Shown here one piece after another: positions 53,791 through 64,000 of a stretch of DNA of 64,000 bases; positions within the stretch are counted from its first letter, which is position 1; every line of letters begins with the position of its first letter. The DNA comes from Omphalotus guepiniiformis. Lineage: Eukaryota; Basidiomycota; Agaricomycetes; Agaricales; Omphalotaceae. Where the stretch lies: positions 310,001 to 374,000 of the forward strand of contig JAQOOI010000076.1 of NCBI GenBank assembly GCA_028554645.1. Direction: 5' to 3'. The notes under the pieces were generated by a model, which made no database searches, was not told the origin of the DNA, and saw only the letters and a list, made by a program, of their open reading frames with translations. The position numbers and the translations under genes were made by a program.

Positions 53791-56700
53791 TTAACCTGTT
53801 TTCTCTCTAGTCTCTCGCCCTCGCCGCTCTTGAGATCTTGTCCTGCCCGTGAGACATAACACATCTCGGAGGTCCTCCCAACCCATCCATGGCTTTGCCG
53901 CCGGAACATTGTCAATATCAAATCTGAGACTGGCGTCGGGCCTTCTTTCTGCCTGTTTGTTTTTTTGAATTGCAGCATCGTTGGCAGAGTTCACCTTGAG
54001 TATATTTACCGTGGATATGGTGTTTTCACTGGTTCTTGCTCTTTTCCGTGCTAGTGTACCTGGACCGACAGATCTTACACGACGAGCGACCTGATGGACG
54101 CCATCCGCATGACCAGTATCGCTCTTAGTCCTGGCTGTGAAGTCGATATCGAATGGTTCTGTCTCAACGGGAAGTGGGGCTTTGGCCGCTTTGGAATGAG
54201 GCGGCGAGATTCCTGCTTGTTGCACATTTTTACTGGCACGGGAAGAGGGACGAGAAGAGGGAACCTTTATTCGCTTAGAAGGTCCTGCTCCAGTTGTATG
54301 TGTCCGGTTTTGCATAAAACTTGGTATTTTCCATGCATCAGCGTCGTGTGAAACTTCCTGAGCTGTGAGTGGCACCTCCAGCGACTGCCTTGAAGCTTTA
54401 CCTTCGGATGCGAGATGTATCAATTCCGGAGTATAGGGCGGTACCCTCCCCTGGCTCAAAACCCTGTTGTGGCTCTTGTTGGCCAAAGACGCAACAACAG
54501 TCTGGTTCAGCTTGGGTTCAGCTTGCCTTGGAGTAGAGCGACCGCTCGTGGTGCTCTCCTGTATTTCGAACACGCGAGTGCAAGATGAACGGCGTTGCGG
54601 GGACCGGTTTCCAATCCTAGCTCGTCCATCGCCGTCTGCGATATTAACGATATCTGTGGGATTGTGATTACCAGCCTCTGAGGCTCGGCCTTCCGAGAAC
54701 GTCCCATGACATGCTTCCATAGAAGCGTTAGCAATTTTCTCGTCTTCTATCGTTGACCGATCTATCGGACAGGCATCAGAAATCTTGGAATCTGCTGGAG
54801 ATCCGAAATAAGGTCGCTCCTGCATGCTCTCGCTACTAGCGACTGAAAACAGAGAATCATGCCCATCGGAACCATCGTCACTAATATCTCCTTCGGAATC
54901 GGTCCGTGAATCAAGTCCATCAGCTGCGTCTTGGTGACCTGCTTGCGCTCCGCTCCGCTCAGCTGGCAGTCCATATGTGCGGTGTTTAGACGGCTGTACG
55001 TCGTGCAGATGGGGTTGTAACTGCGACTGCGATTGACTTTGAGACTGGCCTTGAGACTGAGATTGGGTCCCGGACGTGTCTGAATTAGGAACAAGTATTT
55101 GAGGACTTTGTCGGGGATCCGCCTGCGGAAGTACAGGCTGTGGAGGTGGAGATACTTTACGCGTGACAGCAGATATGAGAGCAGCAGGGGCTGTTGAATG
55201 TGAACCTAGTTTGTGGGGTTGAGGGTACAACGGCAGCGAAGATGGTATAGGCGAGGACTTGACAGAAGGACTCGAGAGCAATTTTCCGGAAATCTGCTCC
55301 AAGAGCGACGAGTCAGCAGTTTGTGATACCTGCTGTCTCTGCGCCGGTGTAGGAGCAGGAGCTTGTAACTGAGAAGACTTTGGGATGCATGATATAGAGT
55401 GAGGCCTTATCGGCGGTTTCTGCTCAGGCGACCTTGAGGGATTGGTCAGCCAAGGTTGGGAAATAACAAAATCACTATAAGATTGAGAAAAGTCGAGGTC
55501 AAAAGACATATTCTCTTGCTTTGGGGACCTGTTGGAAGGAGGCTCAGGGGAATATCTCGAGGTCGGTGACACCGGTCGTTGTGCCGGAGTGGGCGCTGGC
55601 AATGATAATGAGAGACGAGTCGCTATAGAAGGCTGATGCTGCAGAGCGTTGCCAGCGGGCGTTCCACTGATGCTTGGAGACCAGTCCGTGAGGGGCAGAG
55701 ATGAACTCCTGAGGGAGAGTCTTGGCGGAGTTGATGGAGGGGGCCTGTGATTTTGGGAGCCTTGTGAACCTCCGCATTCTAGAGCAAGAGGGGAACATAT
55801 ATGTAGATATAACAGGGCATTGGAAGGCTGGATATAAACTTACGTGAGGCAACGCGTCGCCGTTTACAGGGCGGCTCGATTGGAGAAGCAGGACGTCGTG
55901 AATCTGATTCATGTGGAACTGGAGAAGGGGGACCTATTCAGTTCGGAAGACGTAGTATGTAATGATAGTACTTGACCTGCTATATGCGAAAGGGCTGGCT
56001 CCAGCTGCGGTTTGCCGATCGATGAAGAGGCCTCGTTATCATTTTTGTCGCCAGGAGCTGGTGATTCAATCTTCATCATGCTGTAAGAATCGTCGGACAG
56101 CGTGACCCACCTCTCAGTTGAGTATCAAAAGCCACCTCTAGATCCTTAGTGCGAAGTGACGGTGCAGGCTAGATACCGAATGAGCCGCAAGGAAGAACTG
56201 ATAAATGAGCTTGGTGACTTACTGCCCACAGGAGGGCCCATTCCTTCGCAATAGTGTCCCCCATTGAGTTTGCAAGCTTTCTTGCCCCAGATTTTTCAAC
56301 CACCGTTCCCTTCGTGGGCTTGGCGGATCTGGCGTCTTCCTTCAAGAATGTGTCCATCGGGTTCCGACTTGAACCAGCGCGCATATCGGTTGACGAACTT
56401 TTTTTGGTCGTGGATTCCTCTTTGGCATTAGACCTTGATTGGTTATTCTTCCTCTCCTTAAGCACGTTACTGCGCTTGAAGTCATCAATCTCTGAGGCCT
56501 GCACGGAAGAGGGAAGCACTCACCCTGCACCACCAGGTTGTCTCAGGCCCAGATTCCATTCTTGTAATTGTGCATGAGAGCTGACCTCAGAAAAATTACC
56601 CCAGGGTGGTTCTCCGAGCGATCCGATCAACGAGACGCTAGTACATTCCAACGCCAAACAGCCATGCTTGGATAGAGTCTCACCAGCAGAATTACGCTTG

Positions 56701-57140
56701 AGAGGAACTCGACAGTGAATAACGCGAAAATTTCTGAGCGAAACTACTGCGGTCTTGGCCACTGTCAGTCTCCGACGACTCTCTCTGGCAGACAGGACCG
56801 ATTCAATAAGGCTCTATGGAAATGAGGTGTATGAAGCATACCGTCTGTATTCTGCCACAGCCTCTCGACTAAATCTCGTTGGAATACATAAAGTCTTGTC
56901 GGAGACGCTTCCCCAGATCAGAGAATCTTCGTCGATATTTGTTGAGCCAAAAGTAATAAACTGTATTCAGGGGGGGTAAATAGTCAGTTCTACGCCTAGA
57001 ATGAAGTCGAGAACAAGCACCTCTATTATTTGCACTTTCCGCTTCTTCGATGACCAAGGGACAGAGGATAAGTTTGCACCATATTCAAGCGCGACACTAA
57101 GAAGATACTCCTCTATCCAAGGGGACAGACTGTCGGCCAT
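53791..57140 (-). CDS. TPP1/Est3-like N-terminal domain protein (candidate shelterin subunit)
   Basis: Start MADSLSPWIEEYLLSVALEY (57140), then KKRKVQIIEFITFGSTNIDE across a 60-nt intron, WGSVSDKTLCIPTRFSREAV and, across another, RRRLTVAKTAVVSLRNFRVI, LSKHGCLALECTSVSLIGSL. The order W/I-hydrophobic helix, VQIIEF strand, D-x-hydrophobic-x-I-P-A/T-x-F-S/T-x-E-A, then a basic-start strand followed by a NFR strand fits the OB fold of TPP1/Est3, which recruits telomerase and joins POT1 to the shelterin bridge. The call is from pattern memory and is the least certain named one here. Most of the remaining about 850 residues are disordered (QSQSQ repeat at 55005-55065). The C-terminus has a compact motif, SLRFDIDNVPAAKPWMGWED, LRDVLCLTGRTRSQ, possibly a partner-binding site. 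About six introns; frame intact. Confidence 0.5.
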
Positions 57141-58015
57141 GTTGAAAGTATTAGAGCGCGTACCGTGTCCGTGACATCACGCCAGATCACGTCCACTCAG
57201 ATGAGTAATATATGATATTATTAATTCACCGATTGTTCACCGACAGAGCCGGACAATGTCAACGTCCAAAGGCTAAAGCAGCATAGGTACATACGAGTTG
57301 CGGCCATCGTCGGGCCAAAAGTACAACGATATATAGCCCCGGTTCCTCGAAACACTGTTCTTGGCTGGACGGGTTCAAACTCATATTCGCAGCCAATGTG
57401 AAGCGGTTATTGTTGGAGTCGGTCGAATTCTGTGTACATGCTGTTTCTATTATAATATTTACGTTCGAATGCATCGGCGTGCAAGTAAATGCAGAGATAT
57501 TACGCTCAGCGTGTAAGAAAACTGTGATCGACAGAGATCAGCTACAATAGCAGAATAACTTCAAGTTGCGGTCTGAGGAGGATGAGGGGGTGGGCTGCAA
57601 GATCCAGGACTTAACAGAATGGGTGACAATATCCAGAACGTTCATCAACGACTCTTGGATGTGTCAGTACTGTAAAAACACTTGCAAGGGATTTACATAC
57701 TTCATGCCCTCCTTCATCATAAGTAGCGCATACAGGCAATCTTGGAGATGACAAAGACGTTGACAAAGACAGTCGGGTTACATAAAATAAGACGAAGCCA
57801 TTTCTCTATCAACCACGACAACGAATGCCGCAGACACTGGATTGACAAGAAACCGCCAGCAAGCGGAAGAATACCTTGAAACTACATATGTACACAAACA
57901 ACGATACTCGTCGTCGACCGACAGAAACGGCCAACCATAACTCAAGAGTAATAAAAAGGACGAAAAGGAAGAAAAAAGGCGGACTACACGGGTAGATGCT
58001 CTGGACACGACCCTC
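57141..58015. other. Intergenic, promoter of TPP1-like gene and 3' flank of bZIP gene
   Basis: About 875 bases. A 71-codon frame on the minus strand (57259-57474) has no recognisable features. A string resembling a tRNA B box (GGTTCAAACTC near 57369-57379) lacks a matching A box or stem. I see no gene. Confidence 0.4.
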
Positions 58016-58884
58016 TCAGTGATTTATATTGGATTCCCTGGACTCCGTGTTGACATCCTCCTTCTCGTCTGATTTTTGCTCCTCCTGCTGTTGTGGTTGC
58101 TGTGGTGGAGGGGGCCCCACTGCACCAGTGACTACGCCTTGCGGCAGCAGTTGGTGCTGTTGTTGACTGAGCGCTGCACGAAGAGCAGCATTCTCCACTC
58201 GAAGCTGGTCAACAAGAGCTCGACATTCTTCCCACCGACGATTGGCTTCATCAGCTGAAGCCAGTGCGGCCTCGAGGAGCCGGGACCTCGACTCGAGGGC
58301 TTTGACATGTCTATTCAAAGGTAAGTGCAAGGTGGTGAAAGAAAGCGCACAACTTACTGTTCACGACGCTCTCTGAAAGCACGCTGCGCCTTTCGATTCT
58401 GCTCTGCCCTTTTGCTGTTGCTCAAAGCCCTGCCACCAGCTGCAGATGAGGAAGACTGCTGCTGCTGTGGATCTGGATTCGTTGGTGGCGGCTGCACAGG
58501 AGGCTGACCAGGAGGAGGTAGACCAGCTGGAGTGTAATCGCCTGGGGGAGGCGCGTATGCATAGCCAGGAGGAAGAGGCATGAGAGCGTGTGGAGGAGGA
58601 AGAACGTGCTGAAGAGGGTGCTGCTGTGGTTGCTGTGGTTGTTGAGGCTGCTGAGGTTGTTGAACATTGGCTACAGAGGCTGTGGGAGGAGACTTTCGCT
58701 TGCGAGAAGAGCGAGCAGGAGGGGTTATCGTGGGAGGCTCGTCTCGCAGACGCATTGTCTGTGCTGGGCCAGTCTGTGGCTGAGTGGACTGGGCATCCTG
58801 GCCTGTTGGCGATTGCTGCTGTTCTGATGACTGCATTTGCGGGGGAACATTGGGTCCTGCGCTCTGTTGCTGAAAGCTCAACAT
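58016..58884 (-). CDS. bZIP transcription factor (AP-1/YAP-like basic region)
   Basis: About 270 residues. The N-terminal two thirds are Gln/Pro-rich with a QQPQQPQQPQQ repeat and a basic SSRKRKSPP patch. The basic region SKRAEQNRKAQRAFRERREQ is joined across a 46-nt intron to HVKALESRSRLLEAALASAD, giving the N-x-x-A-Q-x-A-F-R pattern of fungal YAP/PAP1 factors, followed by a zipper with Leu spacing (LESRSRLLEAAL; ALVDQLRVENAALRAAL). No Cys-rich domain of the YAP1 redox type is present. The start at 58884 (MLSFQQQSAGP) is the first ATG; two residues upstream in frame come from a TTG. Divergent from phosphatase paralogue B. Confidence 0.88.
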
Positions 58885-59274
58885 TCTCAATCAACGGCAA
58901 GTTTACGTGAACATATGACTAATTGAATTCACATTTATAATCCGCTTGTGTGACATGTGACACCTCCGATCACGTGTGTGTGACTTCCCACGCTTCGTCA
59001 TTGTCATCCCCAGTGAGCGACTATAGCAAGAGCTAGCAGGAGGAGTGATAGGCGTATCCTGTGCTCTGCTGTCTCTTTCGCGCTCCCCTCGTGTGTAACT
59101 CGCTGTGTATATGAACTGTCTTAAGCTTTAGCAACACTTTCAACTTTGCAGTTTCCTCTGGTCTTTGTTCCGTGAGAACAACGAGGCGTTTGTGCCTTGC
59201 TTTCTCCTTCGAGCCGACTGTCAGTAGTGTTGCCGGCTATCCTTCGCTCTTTCCTCTCGCCTGGTGCCGTCGTT
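58885..59274. promoter_or_regulatory. Bidirectional promoter bZIP / phosphatase B
   Basis: 390 bases between divergent ATGs. Contains TGTGACATGTGACACC (58949-58964) and GATCACGTGTG (58969-58979), an E-box CACGTG. A CT-rich stretch precedes the + start. Confidence 0.35.
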
Positions 59275-61088
59275 ATGACCATTGTCTCTGCCGCTCAACA
59301 TGCAGAGCAGGAACGTCACCCCCATAGACCCTCTATCCGCAAACGTTTGTTCTCTCTTTCCAGCAGGAAGAGTGGGAAACGTGTGAAGAATTTAGAAGAG
59401 GAAGAGGAGAAGGCTGGTCAGGGTGTCGTTCGTGCCATTGAAAACTCTGGCAGCGCCGGTAGTGAGCATCCACTTATTGTTCGTTTGGCTAGCTGACCGT
59501 CCCGTTCCATAGTTACTTTGACCCTAGACCCACCAGCGGGCTCTGAGGAAGGGCAGGGTCCTGTTTTTCAGCAGCCTTCTACCTCGGCTGCCTCTCCAGA
59601 TGCGGCTTCTCCAACCCAGACCGACGACAATGACAAGGAACAGGGTTCTCTAAATACTACTCTCAGTGGTCACAAACGAGTACCATTCTATCGTCGCAAG
59701 GCTAACAAGTCAACTCTCTCAGAGGGTGCCTTGTCATCTACAACTTCCCACTCTATATCCAAGCAAAAGGTGCGACTGACAAAGCCCAGGCCGTCTCTAT
59801 TATCCAGAGTCGTTTATAAGGTCGTTCCTTGCGTTGGTTCCAAAGTGGCGGATGACCCAGTTCAGCAAGACGATACGATGACCGAGTACAAGGCTCCACG
59901 GGAGGTATCAGGCGTCAAATCGTCCGAATTAGTACCTCTGCCTTCTAGCTTGGATAATCATCAGGGCCCACCACCTATCGATACTTCCCAAGCCCTGATG
60001 GTCCCTGCATTCCCCACCCAGCCGGATTCTCCGGCTGAATCCGAGGTCATTGTTCCTCCTCCTCCCAGCGCGCAACTTTTACCTGAAGAAGAGACGGACG
60101 GCGTAACTTCAGGAGCTGTGCAGCCGCCAGGCTCTACTGGCGATGCTATTGCTAGGACATTTACACGAGACTCCGATGATTCGGATGGCACGCACTTCAC
60201 AGATGACGAAGTGGACGATTCTCATTCTCTCGAAGAGCAAGCCGAAGAAGAGCGCTTGATCAGAAATGGCGGTTCTGGTATCCCGATAGGCCCTGTCAGT
60301 CTAGCAATCCTCGCTCATGCCCTTTTCACTGACCTGTTGTGATCAGGATGGTGTCCCTCGACCTCTCTTACCTCCGATAGCACCAGAGCACGCTGGCCGG
60401 AAATGCTTAGTCCTTGATCTCGATGAGACATTGGTGCATAGCAGTTTCAAGGTATGCATACGTATACGTGTGATGCTTGGTCGGTTCTCAAATCAGATTA
60501 CATTCATTCTAGCCAATCCCACACCCAGACTTCATTGTTCCGGTAGAGATTGAAGCACATTGGCATCATTTCCATGTCCTCAAGCGGCCCGGCGTTGATA
60601 TGTTCCTCAAGGAGATGGGCGAGATATATGAGATTGTGGTCTTCACTGCAAGTCTGAGCAAAGTAAGTAAATCAGTCCGAGGGTTTATGCTTTCTAATCG
60701 TTTCTATAAACTCGGCAGTATGCTGACCCAGTACTTGATCAACTGGACATATCCAAAGTTGTCGCGCATAGACTATTCAGAGAAAGTTGCTTTAGTCATA
60801 ATGGCAATTATGTCAAGGTTCGTCAACAGAGCTCACGGGCTCTTTCGTTGCTCAAGCCTCACGGGTAATATGCGTTTACAGGATTTGTCACAACTGGGCA
60901 GGCCCATAGCTGACACAATAATTCTCGATAATTCGCCTGCTTCCTACATCTTTCATCCGACCAATGCGGTACCTGTGTCATCGTGGTTCAACGATCCACA
61001 CGATGCGGAATTAACCGACTTGATCCCTTTCCTCGCTGACCTCACAGCTGTTCCAGATGTCCGACCTATTTTAGACAGTGCTCGATAG
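59275..61088 (+). CDS. PSR/SCP-type HAD phosphatase, paralogue B
   Basis: Same family and architecture as paralogue A, 10 kb to the left on the same strand. The N-terminus MTIVSAAQHAEQERHPHRPS differs, and an extra first intron (donor GTAGTG) is present. The disordered region again carries RPSLLSRVVYKVVPCV and LLPEEETDGVTSGAVQPPGS. Catalytic domain: [104 protein letters not shown]. Ends AVPDVRPILDSAR. Catalytic-half introns fall after SSFK, SLSK and NYVK and before the DGVPRPLL exon, matching A. Codons 1-62 are encoded on exon 1. Confidence 0.9.
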
Positions 61089-61741
61089 TAGCTTGTGCTA
61101 TTACAGTAACTATCTACTGACTCAAACGGTGGACGCTGTAATGCGTCGTCCGACGTCAATGTTGACGTTCAGTATGAATATCACCGTTTACACCCGAAGT
61201 CAAGGGTGACTGCCAGCCCTTGCTATACCCACCCACGTACATTTTGCCACTCGGCGCCTTGTCGCGTGCTAAAATGCTCTTCTCCCGCAATTCCAACCTT
61301 CCTTACCACAAGCGTTGTCGAAAGCCTTGGAGTGTTCCTCATATCATTGGATACAACTTGTGATGCATACACACGCCACCACACTCGTTACTTTGTTCAT
61401 CTTCTCGACATTTTATCCTACCCTCAACTTACTCCCTCTCCATACATTCTCGCTTCATTTGCATATCTCGTACTCTGGTTTTCTGTCGATTGACTTTGGT
61501 CATTAGGACGGAATTGCTTTCGGAATCAAATCTGTCGATATCTAAGTTTACCCCTTTTTTTGTTCTATTTAGTTTGTGTATTGTACTCGTAAATTTTAAG
61601 TCTTGCAGATATCTAGAGGCATCGTTGCAAAGCTGATGCGAACCGAAAGTCCAGCGCTAATCTGCAGTGGCCAACATTATGTCCTTATTTGTTTTATTCG
61701 TTATAACGCTTGCTTCGCTACCACGGTGACTGCGAACTCCC
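61089..61741. other. Intergenic, no gene seen
   Basis: About 650 bases between phosphatase B and the dehydratase gene. T/C-rich, with many stops. Small frames (for example 61206-61493) show no recognisable protein. Confidence 0.4.
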
Positions 61742-62814
61742 ATGGCAAAACAAAAAGAACAGACTGCTGCTGCTGCTCCGCCTCCTGTACCTGTCAAGGC
61801 TTCAAAGAAAGGTGGGGTCTCAAAATCAAGGTAAGAAATAGCGAACTAAAAACATTCTTTATCAAAAATAGCACCCTCTCCCTTCGTGAAATACTATCTT
61901 TTTGCATATAACGCATTGTCAACGTTGGGATGGGCGTACATTTTACTCTTTACGCTTGTACATGTCTTTGATCTTGATGGAAAATCGTCAACCGTAGCGG
62001 CGACTACAGCTACCGCCTCCTCCACCGTGTCTCGTTTCTTTGCTTCTCTCACATTTTTAAGGTCGACCCAAAAGGTAGTTTCGGTTTCCGGCATAGAATC
62101 CCGCCTGCACCCCTTCTTCGTACCATTTTACAGACGGACGGCGACCACGTTCGGCCGTGTCGGAGTTACGACCACTTGGGTTCAAAGTTGTGCGCTGTTG
62201 GAGGTGTTCCATGTGTTGCTAGGTTGGGTTCGCAGCCCGCTGCAGACCACCGTCATGCAGGTGTCTAGCAGGCTGTTCCTTATATGGGGTATTGTTGAGC
62301 AGTTTGAACAGGTGAGTTATTGGGAATATTCGTCATTTTCACTGAAATACAAATACATTTCCATCCCATCCATACAGGTCCGCCCCAATCCGCTGTATGC
62401 ATCCATGGTTTTCGCATGGTCATTCACAGAAGTGATCCGATATTCTTTCTACGCTTTCAACTTGCTTGGACACGAGCCTCCCCTTCTTCTTTACCTTCGC
62501 TATACCACCTTCTACGTATTATACCCTCTTGGCGCGTCATCTGAAGCATTCCTTATCTATGCAACACTCCCATCTACTTCGCCTATCCCTAGCTGGTCTT
62601 CGTGGGCAATGGGCATGTGGAAACCTACCGACTACATTCGGGGGGCCCTGTTTTTGATTTGGTGGCCTGGTCAGTATCATGTACTTTTACACACTTTCAT
62701 TTCTCACATCTCCGAGCAGGTCTTTACGTTATGTACACCCATATGATCAAGCAAAGGCGCAAGATTTTCGGTTCAGGTAGAAGCCTAAAGGCTAAAGGGG
62801 GGAAGGCGAATTAA
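61742..62814 (+). CDS. Very-long-chain 3-hydroxyacyl-CoA dehydratase (PHS1/HACD family)
   Basis: Third enzyme of the ER fatty-acid elongation cycle, removing water from 3-hydroxyacyl-CoA. Basic Ala/Pro-rich N-terminus (MAKQKEQTAAAAPPPVPVKA), then PSPFVKYYLFAYNALSTLGW and five or six hydrophobic segments. Family signatures: LLEVFHVLLGWVRSPLQTTV with MQVSSRLFLIWGI; VRPNPLYASMVFAWSFTEVI; and the catalytic area RYSFYAFNLLGHEPPLLLYL, RYTTFYVLYPLGASSEAF, which holds the conserved Tyr and Glu (YPLGxxxE). The C-terminus GLYVMYTHMIKQRRKIFGSG is Lys/Arg-rich, as in ER-retained members. Introns after GGVSKS, EQFEQ and WWP restore the frame. Confidence 0.92.
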
Positions 62815-63118
62815 GACGATCTTACGGAAAGATTTGTTGACATGATTATAGTACTTCTATTTGGCTGGCTTCTTGTAGTTGTTGATGAAGTCCACCATGA
62901 GAGTAACATTGAATGGAAGAATTGAAATGACACAGCTTTTTCTTGCCTATGTACACGCCAGATATATGCACACATACATGAGTTGGACTCCTTACAGACA
63001 CCACCCGGTCAAAGCGAGAAAAATGAACATGTTGTGTATGCCCGATTTGGAAATAAGCCGGGCGTGAAAGCCGCACAACTCGTTGACATTCGTTCCTTGT
63101 CTCTTTCTTCTACAAAAC
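62815..63118. other. Intergenic, GH16 promoter
   Basis: 304 bases between the dehydratase stop and the GH16 start. No motif of note. Confidence 0.35.
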
Positions 63119-64000
63119 ATGGCATCTCTATCCAGCCTTCTACTATTCGCTCTTTCTATATCTCGCCCATTGTCTGTTCACTCATCCTCTGTTTCGTATC
63201 TGGTCAATGAACACTTCCGTGGTAATGATTTCTATGACAATTTTGTTTGGGAAACGTTTGATGACCCAACGCATGGGCGAGTCAACTATGTCGATCAGCA
63301 AACCGCACAAAATACCAACCTCTCCTTTGGTATGTGCAGCATAGTCACACTATTATCTTTCCCTGATCGCTACTACTTCTATTTCACAGCTTCCGAGTCC
63401 AAGTTTGTCATGCGCGCCGACGCCTATCAAGTAGTTCCTTCCTACAACCGTGGTCGCGATAGCGTGCGAATCAGCTCAAAGTCCTCCTGGGATGAGTTTC
63501 TCATGATTATTGACCTGACGCATATGCCGCAAGGATGCACGACCTGGCCAGCGTTTTGGACTGTTAGTCAACCTGGTCCCTGGCCACAGGGGGGTGAAAT
63601 AGACATAATCGAAGGTCACTTGTTCTAGAGTTATCCGCCGCGTCCCACCGTTCAAATCTGCAATTTAGGCGTGAATCTAAATTCGCAAAATCTTGTATCG
63701 TTGCATACCACCTCGGATTGCATGATGCCACCAGATCGGGAGCAGAGTGGGTCAGTGCCCATTTTTCGCCAAATCTTCTCTCTGACTCATTACCTGAAGA
63801 ACGCCCGTTTCCACCAACTGTGATGCCGCGGTGAATTACAACCAAGGCTGTGGCACTGTTTCCGTCCAGCCCAACTCGTATGGTCAAGATTTCAACTCCA
63901 ATGGTGGCGGATGGTTTGCTATGGAGAAATCCAAGACTGCTGGCGTCAGCGTATGGTTCTGGCCTAGGAATGATGAATGTGTTCCAAATGAAGTTCGTGA
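63119..64000 (+). CDS. GH16 glycoside hydrolase, probable endo-beta-1,3(4)-glucanase (3' end outside window)
   Basis: Secreted enzyme acting on beta-1,3-glucans of fungal walls or plant material. Signal peptide MASLSSLLLFALSISRPLSV, then GNDFYDNFVWETFDDPTHGR and VNYVDQQTAQNTNLSF, with an intron restoring ASESKFVMRADAYQVV. The catalytic motif GEIDIIEG (nucleophile Glu, Asp, acid/base Glu) is rebuilt across an intron (donor GTCACT, acceptor AATTTAG). Next come VNLNSQNLVSLHTTSDCMMP and, after a further intron, STNCDAAVNYNQGCGTVSVQ, GWFAMEKSKTAGVSVWFWPR. The gene runs off the right edge at about residue 245. This is the laminarinase-like fungal GH16 group with extra Cys pairs; exact substrate is unresolved. 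Confidence 0.9.

Noticed and set aside
57259..57474. 71-codon minus-strand frame between TPP1-like and bZIP genes
   Set aside because: Short, no domain, no splice context; kept only as part of the intergenic description.
58616..58670. Regular short repeats that look array-like
   Set aside because: They are CAG/CCA-type codon repeats encoding a Gln-Pro tract of the bZIP protein, not a CRISPR array, which would not be expected in a fungus.

Overview
This window is nuclear DNA of a filamentous basidiomycete, most likely a mushroom-forming Agaricomycete. Genes are closely packed on both strands, most carry several 50-60 nt GT-AG introns, and the proteins are fungal and eukaryotic throughout: BTA1-type betaine lipid synthase, KTI12, RGA-type LIM-RhoGAP, PSR-type phosphatases, PAM16, RFC1. 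All exon structures given here were read by eye from splice signals and conserved protein motifs, with no transcript data.

Layout. 1-888: 3' end of an unidentified gene. 1.2-3.3 kb (-): cytochrome P450. 3.5-4.7 kb (-): single-pass membrane protein. 4.9-7.4 kb (-): ELL-like elongation factor, divergent from a phospholipase B with its own C-terminal membrane anchor (7.5-10.1 kb, +). 10.3-12.8 kb (-): HMMR-like coiled-coil protein. 12.9-14.1 kb (-): RNA polymerase I subunit RPA43, divergent from PAM16 (14.3-14.9 kb, +). 15.2-16.7 kb (-): peroxiredoxin-like protein. 17.1-18.5 kb (-): KTI12, divergent from a LIM-LIM-C1-RhoGAP protein (18.7-23.7 kb, +). 24.4-26.3 kb (-): BTB protein, divergent from RFC1 (26.7-30.2 kb, +). 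31.07-31.57 kb: a non-coding element with terminal inverted repeats (MITE-like). 31.7-34.8 kb (-): betaine lipid synthase. 35.0-36.5 kb (-): RAD23, divergent from an LRR protein (36.6-38.8 kb, +). 39-44 kb (-): WDR7/rabconnectin-3-beta-like WD40 protein, divergent from an ARF6-like GTPase (44.5-45.4 kb, +). 45.8-47.2 kb (+): mitochondrial cysteine synthase. 47.4-49.2 kb (+): PSR-type phosphatase A. 50.0-53.2 kb (-): membrane/coiled-coil protein of unknown role. 53.8-57.1 kb (-): protein with a TPP1/Est3-like N-terminus, a shelterin candidate. 58.0-58.9 kb (-): bZIP factor, divergent from PSR-type phosphatase B (59.3-61.1 kb, +). 61.7-62.8 kb (+): 3-hydroxyacyl-CoA dehydratase. 63.1 kb to the right edge (+): GH16 glycoside hydrolase, cut by the window end.

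Most genes are housekeeping and their order does not form an obvious pathway or biosynthetic cluster. Themes that recur are DNA maintenance (RFC1, RAD23, TPP1-like), transcription (ELL, RPA43, bZIP), membrane lipids (phospholipase B, BTA1, acyl-CoA dehydratase) and membrane traffic (WDR7-like, ARF6-like). The points most worth a second look are the TPP1-like gene, the paralogous phosphatase pair, the inverted-repeat element just downstream of BTA1, the membrane-anchored phospholipase B and the BTB domain split by a disordered insert. I saw no tRNA, rRNA, CRISPR array or intact autonomous transposon.
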